A stretch of 64,000 bases of DNA, from contig CAVUFH010000007.1 of the NCBI GenBank assembly GCA_963740835.1, forward strand, positions 310,001-374,000, written 5' to 3'. A program made the translations under genes and the position numbers. This document shows, piece by piece, positions 51,650 through 61,500 of the stretch. This stretch comes from CAVUFH01 sp963740835 (lineage in GTDB: Bacteria; Actinomycetota; Acidimicrobiia; IMCC26256; PALSA-610). The notes under the pieces are model-generated. The model was given only the letters and a program-made list of their open reading frames with translations, made no database searches and was not told the DNA's origin. How positions within the stretch are numbered: position 1 is the stretch's first letter; each line of letters begins with the position of its first letter.

Positions 51650-51700
51650 GGTTTCGGCGACAATCGGCGACCGCCACGGTCGCGAGTTGTCGCCAAAACC
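51650..51700. repeat. Nested palindromic repeat, copy 4
   Basis: A 51-bp member with outer ends GGTTTCGGCGACAA and TTGTCGCCAAAACC (one mismatch) and inner stem GCGACCG with CGGTCGC. It lies 4 bases past the stop of the TIGR03086 gene and just upstream of the F420 oxidoreductase promoter. Confidence 0.85.
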
Positions 51701-51704
51701 TCGT

Positions 51705-52298
51705 TCAGGGGGCCGACCAGTCGGGGTCGCGGCCCGACATGCCGAGCACGTGATCGAGCAGGGGCGCGTCGTCGGCAACCTTGACGACCGGGCCGAAGCC
51801 GACGCCGCGTTTCTCGTCGTCGTCGGGGCCCGAGAACATCGCGAGCAGGTTGCGCGCGCCTTCGAGCGATGGTTCGTCAGACACATACGGCTGCCCACTC
51901 GCTTGCGCGACATCCCAACCGTGCACGACGAGCTCGTTGAGCGCGACCTGGCCGATGACGGCGCCCGGCGCATCGCCACCCGCGATCCTCGTCATGCCGG
52001 CCCACGCCTCCGGATCGTTCCAGGCCTTCGCCAACCCCGCGAGATCACGCGGGATGCGAGTGCGCCAGTCGTCGACGAGGTGTGACGCGTCTCCCAAGGG
52101 GGGCGTGCCGTTCGTCAACGCGTTGGACTCCTTCGTGGCCGCCGCCCTGAAGGCAAGCGCGAGGACGCCGACGTGGTCGACGAGATCACCGAGCGAATAG
52201 TCCGGGCACGGCGTCGGATTGTCGAGCGCGTCGTCGGGAACGTTGCGCACGAGCTCCGCGAGCCGTTGCGCGGCGGGTCCGAGATCGAGTTGGGTCAT
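51705..52298 (-). CDS. TIGR03086-family (DinB-like) protein
   Basis: A 197-residue helical-bundle protein of the same broad family as that at 32152. It has NPTPCPDYSLGDLVDHVG and VALNELVVHGWDVAQASGQP, which hold the usual metal-binding His residues. ATG 52298 overlaps the stop of a VOC gene as ATGA and also has AGGAG upstream. It is the last gene of a VOC-VOC-TIGR03086 operon, perhaps a thiol-dependent detoxification unit (inferred). Confidence 0.86.
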   Translation of the reverse strand: MTQLDLGPAAQRLAELVRNVPDDALDNPTPCPDYSLGDLVDHVGVLALAFRAAATKESNALTNGTPPLGDASHLVDDWRTRIPRDLAGLAKAWNDPEAWAGMTRIAGGDAPGAVIGQVALNELVVHGWDVAQASGQPYVSDEPSLEGARNLLAMFSGPDDDEKRGVGFGPVVKVADDAPLLDHVLGMSGRDPDWSAP

Positions 52299-52714
52299 GG
52301 CTTGCTCCTGACTGCTTGACCGACTCCGAGCAGGTTGCCTTCGCTGTCGTAAAACCATGCGCCCCGCTCGCTGGTGCCTTTCGACGGGTAGTTGCCGTCG
52401 ATGTCGGCGATGCCGTTGACCGTCCGCAAGCCGGGGAGGTCCACCTCCTCGAACTCGACACCCCGGTGCCGGAGTGCGGCGACAACGGCATCGACGTCAT
52501 CGACATCGAAGGACATCTGGGTGTGCGTTCGCGACGGCGCACCACCGGACTGGAACAACGCGAACGTACCTTCCTCACCGCGGTACAACAGACCGCCCGG
52601 GCGGGACTCGACCGGATCCAAGCCCAGCTTCTCGGAGTAGAAGCGGCGCGCGCGTTCGAGGTCCTGCGCCGGCAGCCGCGTCGCGATCCTCGCGTTCTGC
52701 AGGTCCGCGCTCAC
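52295..52714 (-). CDS. Glyoxalase/VOC-superfamily protein
   Basis: A 139-residue protein with RLPAQDLERARRFYSEKLGL and HTQMSFDVDDVDAVVAALRH, then GAWFYDSEGNLLGVGQ, in which the usual metal-ligand Glu is not obvious. GTG 52714 overlaps the upstream VOC stop by 4 bases. The two VOC proteins are similar in layout but not close, so they may form a heterodimer or act in sequence. Confidence 0.87.
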   Translation of the reverse strand: MSADLQNARIATRLPAQDLERARRFYSEKLGLDPVESRPGGLLYRGEEGTFALFQSGGAPSRTHTQMSFDVDDVDAVVAALRHRGVEFEEVDLPGLRTVNGIADIDGNYPSKGTSERGAWFYDSEGNLLGVGQAVRSKP

Positions 52715-53106
52715 GACCGCGGGGCTTGGGCGACGGACAGGATGTTGCCTTCCGGATCCTTGAAGTATGCGACCTTCGCATCCCCCGCGAACGTGGCGAT
52801 TCCGTGCTCGTCAGTGATGATCGGCCCCGAGTCGTAGTGCTCGAACGGCACGCCCTTGGCGGTGAGGTCGCGCACGACCTGTTCGATGTCGTCGACACCC
52901 CAGCCCGCGAGCGTCGCCTGCGCGGTACCCGCGTGCGGCGAGACGAACACGGTGATGCGCGTGCCCGCGGCGCAGCGATATCTCACGTTGTCGCCGGTAT
53001 CGGTGTCCACCACCAGGCCGAGCGCGCCCTCGTAGAACTCGCGTGCGCGAGTCAGGTCCTTCACGGCGATGGATGCACCGACGTGGTAGTCGCTCAAACT
53101 CGTCAT
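52711..53106 (-). CDS. Glyoxalase/VOC-superfamily protein
   Basis: A 131-residue protein with GASIAVKDLTRAREFYEGAL, RITVFVSPHAGTAQATLAGW and VAYFKDPEGNILSVAQ. It is the first gene of the VOC-VOC-TIGR03086 operon. ATG 53106 has GAGGAG 8 bases upstream. The function within the superfamily is open. Confidence 0.88.
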   Translation of the reverse strand: MTSLSDYHVGASIAVKDLTRAREFYEGALGLVVDTDTGDNVRYRCAAGTRITVFVSPHAGTAQATLAGWGVDDIEQVVRDLTAKGVPFEHYDSGPIITDEHGIATFAGDAKVAYFKDPEGNILSVAQAPRS

Positions 53107-53213
53107 GGTGTGCTCCTCGGTCAGAAACGGCGCGCCCAGCAGTCATACCCATACGACCGATCGCAGCGCGGGAACTCATCGCCGGCGGACACCGAGCCGA
53201 CGAATCCAGGCGG

Positions 53214-55778
53214 TTACTCGCTCGTGACTGCGCGGAGGATGTCGAGCTTGGCCGCGCGGCGGGCCGGGAGGATCGCGGCGCCGACGCTGGCAATGGCGAG
53301 CACGACGACGACGATGATCAGCTGGCCGGGGGCGATCGCGAAGTTGGTGATGCCGTTGTCGCGCAGTGCCCGGACCACGCTCCACCCGAAGAACAGGCCG
53401 ATGGCGAGCCCGTTGATCGTGCCGAGGAGCGAGATGATGACGGACTCCCACCGCACGGTCGACCGCACCTGCGAACGCGACATGCCGACCGCCCGCAGCA
53501 ACCCGAGCTCGCGCGTCCGTTCGGTGATCGAGAGCGCGAGCGTGTTGGCGATGCCGATCAACGCGATGAACAGCGCGAGGAAGAGCAGCGTGTAGATCAG
53601 TGCGACGATCGTGTTGATCTGACTCTGCTGGTCCTTCTTGAACTGCGCGTTGTTCAGCACCTTGGCGTTCGGGTACGGCTTGGCGGCTGCGTCGATCGCC
53701 TTGCGGCCCTGCTCCGGCGACACACCCGATTTCAGGTTCGCGAACACCGAGCTGTCGAGCTGGTCGACGTAGTTCTTCTCGTAGTTGCCGAGCGAGATGT
53801 AGAAGTCGCCGAACGTGTTCTCCTTGAACACGTAGTCGACACGCAGCTTCTGATCGCCCGTCTTCACGAATGTGACGGGGATCTCGTCGCCCAGCTTCCA
53901 GTTGTGGTCGTCGGCTTGCTTCTTCGAGATCGCGATGCCGTTGTCGCTGAGGTCCGAGAGCGTGCCGGAGACGTCGCCGAGGTCGAACAGCTGGTCGGCC
54001 GCCTTCGGGTCGAGCGCAGACAGGAAGTTGCGGTTGCCGTTCACCCCGAATGCCCCGACGCGCAGCGCAGTTGCCGCCTTGACCTCGGGCAGCGCGGCGA
54101 TCTCCTGGCCCAGCTTCGGGCTGAGCCCGATACCGGGCTGGAAGCCGCCCGGCCCTTGCACGACGAAGTCGGTGTTGAACTGGGAGTCGATCGCGTGCGC
54201 GATCGACGCCTTCGCGGATGCCGCGAAGATCGTGATGAAGCCGACGAGCGCGACGCCGATGACGAGCGCGGTCGCGGTCGTCGCGGTGCGCTTCGGGTTA
54301 CGGGCCGCGTTCTCGCGAGCGAGCGTGCCCGTCATGCCTTTGATGCGTGGCAGCGGCGCCGAGATGATCTTGCTCAACGACCGGGCGAACAACGGCCCGA
54401 GCACGAACGCGCCGACGAACACGAGCAACGCGCCCACGCCCACGAACGCGATGCCGTTGCTGACATCGGCGAAGAGTCCGACGAACAGCACGACGATGCC
54501 GAGCACCATCATCCCGCCACCGATACCGAGCCGTACGGCTCGCCGGGGTGGACGTTCGATGGCGACATCACGCAGCGCCGCAACCGGCGGGATGCGCGCG
54601 GCCTGACGGGCGGGGACGACTGCCGACAACACCGTCACGATGACGCCGACGAGGAGGCCGCCGATGATCGCGCTCGGCGGAATCACGATGCTGGTGCCCG
54701 GCAGGTCGATCCCGATCGCGCTCATCAACGCTTTGAGGCCGACCGCGAGGACGATGCCGGCCGCGACGCCGGCCACGGACGCGAGCACGCCGACGACCAC
54801 GGACTCGCCGAACACCTGGCCCATCACCTGGCGCTGGCTCGCGCCGATCGCTCGCAACAGCGCCATCTCTCGCGTCCGTTGCGCGACGACGATCGAGAAC
54901 GTGTTGTAGATGATGACGGCGCCGACGATCAGCGCGATGAGGGCGAAGATCAGCAGCGCGATGTTGAAGAAGCTGAGCTGCTTCTGGATCGCGTCCTGGT
55001 TCTCCTTGGTGATCTTCGCGCCGGTGATGACCTCGACGCCCTTCTGTCCCTGATCCTTCAGGGACTGCGTGAGGTTTTGTTGCAGCTGCGTCTGCGACAC
55101 GCCGGAGTCGGCCTTCACCGAGATCTGGGAGAACGCGTTGGGCGCGTTGGCGAGCCGCTGCGCCTCCGACATCGTGAACAGCGAAGCCGACGCACCGGCG
55201 AGGCTGTCGGCGTTGCCGAACCGGACGATGCCGACGAGGTGATAGGTGCGCGGCGCAAGCGTGGTGAGGATCGTGATGTCGTCGCCGACCTTCACCTTCG
55301 CGTTGTCGGCCGTGTTCTTGTCGATCGCGACCTGGTCCTGCGTTTCCGGCCCGGCGCCTTCGACGAGATGGAACACGCTCAGCTGCGAGTCGGGGTGGTA
55401 CGCGAAGCCCAACGTCGGCGCGCCCTGACCCGGATTGCCGACAGCCTTGCCGTCACTGCCGACCACCTGCGCGTACGCGATCTGCACGTCGCCCTCGGCT
55501 TGGGCCACGCCTTTGGTGCTCTGCACTTCGGGCAGCACCGTCGCGGGTACGTTCGGGCGTTCGCCCGATCCGAAGTCGCTACTGAGGCGCTCGGGCGCGC
55601 GCACGACGGCGTCGGTGTTCGCATAGATGTTCGTGAACAGGTCGTCGAAGGTCTTCTGAATGGTCGCGGTGAGCACGAGCGTGCCGGACACGAACGCGAC
55701 GCCGAGGATGACCGCGACCGCGGTCAGCACGAACCGTATCTTGTTGGCCGCCAGCCCCTTGCGGGTGACCTTCCACAT
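53214..55778 (-). CDS. FtsX/MacB-like ABC permease with two FtsX blocks, no adjacent ATPase
   Basis: An 854-residue permease with two halves, each a MacB-type external domain and a three-helix FtsX block. The N-terminal helix is IRFVLTAVAVILGVAFVSG; the FtsX blocks hold VAQRTREMALLRAIGASQRQ and SITERTRELGLLRAVGMSRS. It is of the size of actinobacterial permeases that export lipoproteins or drugs, which normally sit beside a LolD-type ATPase gene. None is adjacent here. ATG 55778 follows TAGCGT (complement of 55787-55792) by 8 bases, and the TAG is the stop codon of the upstream cyclase gene. Confidence 0.88.
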   Translation of the reverse strand: MWKVTRKGLAANKIRFVLTAVAVILGVAFVSGTLVLTATIQKTFDDLFTNIYANTDAVVRAPERLSSDFGSGERPNVPATVLPEVQSTKGVAQAEGDVQIAYAQVVGSDGKAVGNPGQGAPTLGFAYHPDSQLSVFHLVEGAGPETQDQVAIDKNTADNAKVKVGDDITILTTLAPRTYHLVGIVRFGNADSLAGASASLFTMSEAQRLANAPNAFSQISVKADSGVSQTQLQQNLTQSLKDQGQKGVEVITGAKITKENQDAIQKQLSFFNIALLIFALIALIVGAVIIYNTFSIVVAQRTREMALLRAIGASQRQVMGQVFGESVVVGVLASVAGVAAGIVLAVGLKALMSAIGIDLPGTSIVIPPSAIIGGLLVGVIVTVLSAVVPARQAARIPPVAALRDVAIERPPRRAVRLGIGGGMMVLGIVVLFVGLFADVSNGIAFVGVGALLVFVGAFVLGPLFARSLSKIISAPLPRIKGMTGTLARENAARNPKRTATTATALVIGVALVGFITIFAASAKASIAHAIDSQFNTDFVVQGPGGFQPGIGLSPKLGQEIAALPEVKAATALRVGAFGVNGNRNFLSALDPKAADQLFDLGDVSGTLSDLSDNGIAISKKQADDHNWKLGDEIPVTFVKTGDQKLRVDYVFKENTFGDFYISLGNYEKNYVDQLDSSVFANLKSGVSPEQGRKAIDAAAKPYPNAKVLNNAQFKKDQQSQINTIVALIYTLLFLALFIALIGIANTLALSITERTRELGLLRAVGMSRSQVRSTVRWESVIISLLGTINGLAIGLFFGWSVVRALRDNGITNFAIAPGQLIIVVVVLAIASVGAAILPARRAAKLDILRAVTSE

Positions 55779-55789
55779 CGGCGAAGACG

Positions 55790-56923
55790 CTATCGGCCGC
55801 GCGGGTCCTCTGCCGGGGCAGGTTCCGTCCGGGACACGGACGCGAGCGTGACGGGATCGGTGAAGCCCTTCAGCTGGCGGCGGCCCGCGGGCTCGAACCG
55901 GAAGTCGGCGGATGCCGCGTCGACCACGGCTTCGGTGACGAGGATCTCGTACGGCACCGCGAGGTCGGCCGCGCGCGCTGCGAGGTTCACGATGGGACCG
56001 TAGTAGTCGCCGCCGCGCACGAGCATGTCGCCGAGCGCGAGCGCACCGCGCGGCGTCACCGGATTCGTGTCGTCCGAGAACTGCTCCACGAGCGTGAGCG
56101 CGATGTCGCACGCGGCATCTGCGTCGAGCGTCGTGAACATCACTGCATCGCCAATGAGCTTCACCAAGCGGGCGTCGTGCTGCGCGATCACGTCGAACGC
56201 CAGCCCTTCGAACTCATCGAACAGGTGTGCAAGCTGCCGCGCGTCCATGTGCTCGGCGATCGGCGTGAAGCCGACGAGGTCGATGAACCCGACGGTGAGT
56301 CGGGCGGTGTCGAGGCTCCCGGATCCGGCCTGGGCGCGCGTGAGCCGGCGGATCGCGGTGTCGGCATGGAAGCGGAACAGCGTCTCGAGGCTGGGCCCGA
56401 TGGATGCGAGCGCCCGGGTCGCGTCGAGCTCGGCCTTGAACTGTACGTCGGGCGGCGCGTGCTGCTCCGACAGCGGCCCGGCGACGTGCGTCCCGAAGAG
56501 CGCGATCGCGGCTTCGGCGATTTGCGCGAGCGAAAACCCCATGACGCGTACGAACTGCAGGAGCGGTTCTTCCCCGAACATCGACGCGCCCACCTCGAAG
56601 GCCGCGAACGTAGGTTCGTCACGCGCGCTGAACACGGCCGCCGCAGACGCCGCCTCCGCCGGCGGAAGTCCGGCCGCGCGCCGGATCCGTTCCAGCCGTT
56701 CGACGGCCACGCCGATGCGCGCCGCGAACTCGGGCGCCGTCAACCGCGGCTCCGGGAAGAGCAGGAGGTGGGTCGCCTCACGAGCGGGGTCGGGTGCGCG
56801 GAGGATCGCCGTGACCTCGTCGACCGTGAAGCCGGCGTCGAGCAGATGCCGAGCCGCGGCCCGCCGGAACTCCTCGTCGGGCACCCCCTCGAAGAGTCCG
56901 GCCGCTTCGAGCTCTTCGAACAT
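55790..56923 (-). CDS. Class III adenylate cyclase, Rv1264/Rv2212-like
   Basis: A 377-residue cyclase. The C-terminal catalytic domain (about 200-345) has GFIDLVGFTPIAEHM with the first metal Asp, KLIGDAVMFTTL with the second, and GGDYYGPIVNLAARAADL with the transition-state Asn and Arg. The N-terminal 190 residues resemble the regulatory domain of mycobacterial pH-sensitive cyclases, with VRVMGFSLAQIAEAAIALF. cAMP production from ATP is expected. ATG 56923 lies 6 bases after TACCCT (complement of 56930-56935). It is divergent from gnd. Confidence 0.9.
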   Translation of the reverse strand: MFEELEAAGLFEGVPDEEFRRAAARHLLDAGFTVDEVTAILRAPDPAREATHLLLFPEPRLTAPEFAARIGVAVERLERIRRAAGLPPAEAASAAAVFSARDEPTFAAFEVGASMFGEEPLLQFVRVMGFSLAQIAEAAIALFGTHVAGPLSEQHAPPDVQFKAELDATRALASIGPSLETLFRFHADTAIRRLTRAQAGSGSLDTARLTVGFIDLVGFTPIAEHMDARQLAHLFDEFEGLAFDVIAQHDARLVKLIGDAVMFTTLDADAACDIALTLVEQFSDDTNPVTPRGALALGDMLVRGGDYYGPIVNLAARAADLAVPYEILVTEAVVDAASADFRFEPAGRRQLKGFTDPVTLASVSRTEPAPAEDPRGR

Positions 56924-56965
56924 GGGCCAAGGGTATGCAGCCGGTGACGGAGGTAGAACGGACCC
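56924..56965. promoter_or_regulatory. Compact divergent promoter between the cyclase gene and gnd
   Basis: Only 42 bp separate the two ATG codons. TACCCT (complement of 56930-56935) serves the cyclase and TAGAAC (56954-56959) serves gnd, each 6 bases from its start. Their upstream elements must overlap, so expression of the two may be linked. Confidence 0.5.
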
Positions 56966-58411
56966 ATGTCGAACACCCCCGAGGCGAGCTCCTCTCCGAT
57001 CCAGCCCGGCGCCGGGATGCACTTCGGGCTCACCGGCCTGGCGGTGATGGGGCAGAACCTGGTGCGGAACATCGCGTCGCGCGGGTTCCCCATCGCGGTG
57101 CACAACCGCACCACGGAGAAGACCGACACGTTCGTACAGGAACACGGCGGCGAGGGCGACATCGTCGCCGGGCGCAGTGTCGAGGAGTTCGTCGGTGCGC
57201 TGGAGCGTCCGCGCGCGGTGATGATCATGGTGAAGGCGGGCTCGCCGGTCGACGACGTGATCGCCGGACTGCTCCCCCACCTCGAGCCGGGCGACGTCGT
57301 CATCGACGGCGGCAACTCGGACTGGACCGACACCGCACGCCGGCTCGACGAACTCGCGCACCACGACCTCCTCTTCATCGGGAGTGGCGTGTCCGGGGGC
57401 GAGGAAGGCGCGCTGCACGGCCCCAGCCTCATGCCTGGTGGCACGCGCGCGGCCTACGACCTCATCGAGCCGGTGTTCACGCGTATCGCCGCGCAGGTGG
57501 ACGGCATGCCGTGCTGCACGTACATCGGCGACGGCGGCGCGGGCCACTACGTGAAGATGGTGCACAACGGCATCGAGTACGCCGACATGCAGCTGATCGC
57601 GGAGTCGTACGATCTGTTGCACAACGGGCTCGGGCTCGACAACGACGCGCTGCACGAGGTGTTCTCCGCGTGGAACGCGGGCGAGCTCGATTCGTTCCTC
57701 ATCCAGATCACCGCCGAGGTGTTCGCCCGCACCGACGACGACGGCGACGGCTTCCTCATCGACAAGGTCCTCGATGCCGCGGGCCAGAAGGGCACCGGTC
57801 GCCACACCGCGCAGTCGGCGCTGGAGCTCGGCGCGCCGCTCACCGCGATCACCGAGGCAGTGTTCGCGCGCTCGTTGTCGGCGTTGAAGAACGACCGGGT
57901 CGCGGCGGCGAAGGTGTTGCCGGGCCCGGGCGAGACCGGTGCGTCCCAGCTCACCGAGGACGACGTGCGCGACGCACTGTTCGCGTCGAAGATCGTCGCG
58001 TACGCGCAAGGGTTCGATCAGTTGCAGCGCGCGTCGGATGAGTTCGGCTGGAACCTCGATCTCGGCACGCTGGCGACGATCTGGCGCGGCGGCTGCATCA
58101 TCCGCGCCCGCTTTCTCGACCGCATCAAGGAGGTGTACGAGGCCGCGCCGCCGAAGAACCTCACGCTCGCGCCGTACTTCACCGAACAGCTCGAGACCGC
58201 ACAACCCGGTTGGCGGCGCACGGTCGGGGAAGCGATCCGTACCGGCATTCCGACGCCCGCGTACTCGTCGTCCCTCGCGTGGTACGACGGCTACCGCCGC
58301 GCGCGCCTGCCCGCCAACCTCATCCAGGCGCAACGCGACTTGTTCGGCGCGCACACCTACGAACGTGTCGATCGTGAGGGCACGTTCCACTCTGCATGGA
58401 CCACGACATGA
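56966..58411 (+). CDS. gnd: 6-phosphogluconate dehydrogenase, decarboxylating
   Basis: A 481-residue enzyme of the oxidative pentose phosphate pathway, turning 6-phosphogluconate into ribulose 5-phosphate, CO2 and NADPH. It has the Rossmann start FGLTGLAVMGQNLVRN, the substrate motifs DGGNSDWTDT and GSGVSGGEEGA, the catalytic Lys in YVKMVHNGIEYADMQ, and the normal long-form length. ATG 56966 fits TAGAAC 6 bases upstream; about 18 residues precede the conserved start. Confidence 0.95.
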   Translation: MSNTPEASSSPIQPGAGMHFGLTGLAVMGQNLVRNIASRGFPIAVHNRTTEKTDTFVQEHGGEGDIVAGRSVEEFVGALERPRAVMIMVKAGSPVDDVIAGLLPHLEPGDVVIDGGNSDWTDTARRLDELAHHDLLFIGSGVSGGEEGALHGPSLMPGGTRAAYDLIEPVFTRIAAQVDGMPCCTYIGDGGAGHYVKMVHNGIEYADMQLIAESYDLLHNGLGLDNDALHEVFSAWNAGELDSFLIQITAEVFARTDDDGDGFLIDKVLDAAGQKGTGRHTAQSALELGAPLTAITEAVFARSLSALKNDRVAAAKVLPGPGETGASQLTEDDVRDALFASKIVAYAQGFDQLQRASDEFGWNLDLGTLATIWRGGCIIRARFLDRIKEVYEAAPPKNLTLAPYFTEQLETAQPGWRRTVGEAIRTGIPTPAYSSSLAWYDGYRRARLPANLIQAQRDLFGAHTYERVDREGTFHSAWTTT

Positions 58412-58573
58412 CCTAGATCGGTACCGCAAGTGCGGACGCGTGCAACGGAACATCGTCATCATCGGTTTCGAGTACGCCGCAGGACGCGCTGAGTGGCAGC
58501 AATTCAGGTCGCCGGGCGGCCCACGCGGTTGTACCGTTGGTGCACCATCGTTGCGCGTCGTCACCGAGCGGGG

Positions 58574-61500
58574 GTGACCGATTTGCAGTTCCGGATCCTC
58601 GGACCACTCGACGTGCGTTCCTCCGGCCGCAGCGTCGAAGTGGGCGGGCTCAAGCGCCGGGGCGTTCTGGCATTGATGTTGCTCCATCGCGGTCAACCTC
58701 TGTCGCGCGAACGGATCGTCGAGGAGCTGTGGGGCGATTCGTCGAACGGAGCGGCGGCAACGGTGCAGACGTACATGTCACAGCTCCGCAAACTTCTGGC
58801 CGTCGACCCCGAACTGCGCATCGAGACTGTCGCCGGTGGCTATCGACTTGTCGTCCCGCGGCACGCGCTCGACGCGACCCGATTCGAGGACACCGCACGC
58901 GCGGCCGCCGCTGAGAGCGGCATCGACGCGCGCTACGCGCTGTTGCAGTCCGCACTCGCAGAATGGTCCGGTGTCGCGCTCGCCGACTTCCGCGGTGCAT
59001 CCTGGGCTGACGACGCCGCGACTCGGTTCGAACTTCAACGGCTCGAAGTCCTCGAGCAACGCATCGAAGCCGACCTGGCGATGGGACGGTCGGGAGCGCT
59101 CGTGCCGGAGCTCGAGTCACTTGTACGCCAGCACCCGCTCTCAGAACGCATGTGCGAGTACCGGATGCTGGCGCTGTACCGAAGCGGGCGTCACGCCGAT
59201 GCGCTCCGCGCCTATGGAGAGCTGCGCACGCAGTTCGCCGAGGAGCTTGGCATCGATCCGTCGCCGGCCCTCGCCGAGCTCGAGCGCCGCATCCTCGACC
59301 ATGATCCGACGCTCGCGACGGAGGCAGCCGTCGTGCGGACAGTCCCGGTCGCGAGTGGTGCACCGGCTCTCAGTGCCGTCGACCCATCGAACCTTCCGAC
59401 GGGCACCGTCACGTTCCTGCTCACAGACATCGTCGGCTCGACGGAGCTCTGGGACGACCGCCCCGAAGCGATGGCCAGGGCGGTCAAGGCCCACGAGGAT
59501 CTCATCGAGCGTGCGGTCACCGAGCATGACGGCACGTTCTTGAAGCACCGGGGCGAAGGCGACTCCACCCTCTCGGTCTTCGCCCGTGCCGCCGACGCGG
59601 CCGCAGCCGCAATCGCGATGCGAGGCGCGTTGGCGGAACGTGCACCTGCTCCGGAGCTCGGCGTCTCGGTGCGCATCGCACTCCACACGGGCGAGGCCGA
59701 CGAGCGCGATGGCGACTATTTCGGGCCCGCACTCAACCGCGCGGCGCGTATCCGGGCACTCGCCGGCGCCAACGAGATCCTGTGTTCGCGTGGTACGGCG
59801 GACCTCATCGTCGACACGCTGGCGCCCGACGTCGCGCTCATCGAACTCGGCGCGCTCCGCCTCCGCGGCCTGCGTCGTACCGAAGTGGTGTTCCGAATCG
59901 TGCTCCGAGACGGGTCAGATCTGCCCCCGTTACGCGCCGGCGGCCACGCCGAGCCCGACGCTCACTCCCGCGAGAAGAGCGTACGCGTCGATCTCTGTGA
60001 CGATCCCACGCTCATTTCCCGCGAGGCGGAGCTCGATCGGCTCGCCGACGCGCTCGCAGCGGCGCGCGACGGTCGTCCGCAGGTCATCTTCGTTCGGGGT
60101 GACGCCGGCGTCGGCAAGACGAGGCTCGTGCACGACTTCGTCGATCGCGGCGCGGGTGACACCGAGCTGCATGTGATCACGTGCAGTCCGCACGGCGCGT
60201 CGGCACGTGTCGCGCTCGTCGATCTCGTGCGGCGCGGCGACAGTCGCGCCAATGCCGGCGAAGACGCCGTCCTCGCGCTCACGCGGCCTACTGCGGAACA
60301 CGAGGACGCGTCCCGTCTGCGAGCGCTCACCACGCTTCGCGACGCGGTGCGGACGCTCGCGGACGCGCGTCCTGCGATACTCCTCATCGAAGACATGCAC
60401 TGGGCCGACCCTGGCTTCCTCGAGTTGATCGAGTTCCTCGTCCAAGACCTCGCCGTCTCGCGCCGGGGTCCTCGTCTTCTCGTGATCGCGACTCGCCGGA
60501 CATTCGGCGTCTCGATCGGCGTAGAGGCGACACTCGCCCGCCTGGAGCGGCAACCGGGCACTCGCACGATGACGCTGCGGCCGTTGCGCGAGGTCGACGT
60601 CGATGAACTGGTGCGCTCATACGGCATCGACGCGCCGGGCCGGCATCTCGTTCGCCTGTTGTACGAACGCTCGCGCGGCAATCCGCTCTACGTCCGAGAG
60701 GCGCTGCGCCGCATCGCCGACCTCGACGGATTCGTGCGGCGCTCCGGCTACATCGAGAGCCGAGTCCCCCCGACCGAATTCGGTGCCCCGGCCGACCTCC
60801 AGGAGTTGGTGGAGCGCCGGTTCTCAGATCTGCCACCCGAGCTCGTCGATCTGCTCTCCCTGGCCGCGATCGCGGGCTTCGAGTTCGATCCGGCGCTCCT
60901 CGACGAAGTCGCCGCAATGCGTACCGCGCCCCTCCTCGGTGCTGCCATCCGGGCCGGCCTCATCGCGGAAACGAGCGGTGGCTACCGGTTCACCCACCCG
61001 ATCATCCACGCCGCGGGTTACGACGCGATGGCGCCCGACCAACGACGGCTGACGCACCGCATGCTCGCGGCTGCACTGGATCGGCTTCCGGAGGACCGTC
61101 GACAGGAACGGCTGCTGGAACTGGCCCACCACGTATTGGAAGGAGGTGTGGACGCGGTGCCTCCGCACGTCGCACGCGATCTCTGGGGCGCGGGGCGCCA
61201 GGCGAGCGCGCTCGCAGAGTGGGGACTCGCGGTTCGCTGCTACGACGCCGCGATAGAAATTGCGCAGGGCGCGGACGCCGACGCGACGTCCGTCGCATGG
61301 ATGTACCTCTTCGCCGGACGCGCACACGAGCACAACTACGAGGCAGTCACGGCGACGCGGATGTACGAGAAGGCGCTCGCGCAAGGGCGAGAACACGGCG
61401 ACATCGTGTTGTGGGGCCGATCTGCGCTCGCGTTGTCCATGCGGGCAGGCGTGAGTCGCGCCGACTCGATCACCGGCGACATGGACATGACCGGTCTCGT

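Noticed and set aside
53043..56003. A 986-codon open frame opposite the large FtsX-type permease gene
   Set aside because: It is a GC-rich antisense shadow. The permease on the other strand has clear membrane and FtsX motifs, whereas this frame is an Arg/Asp-rich string with no family match.
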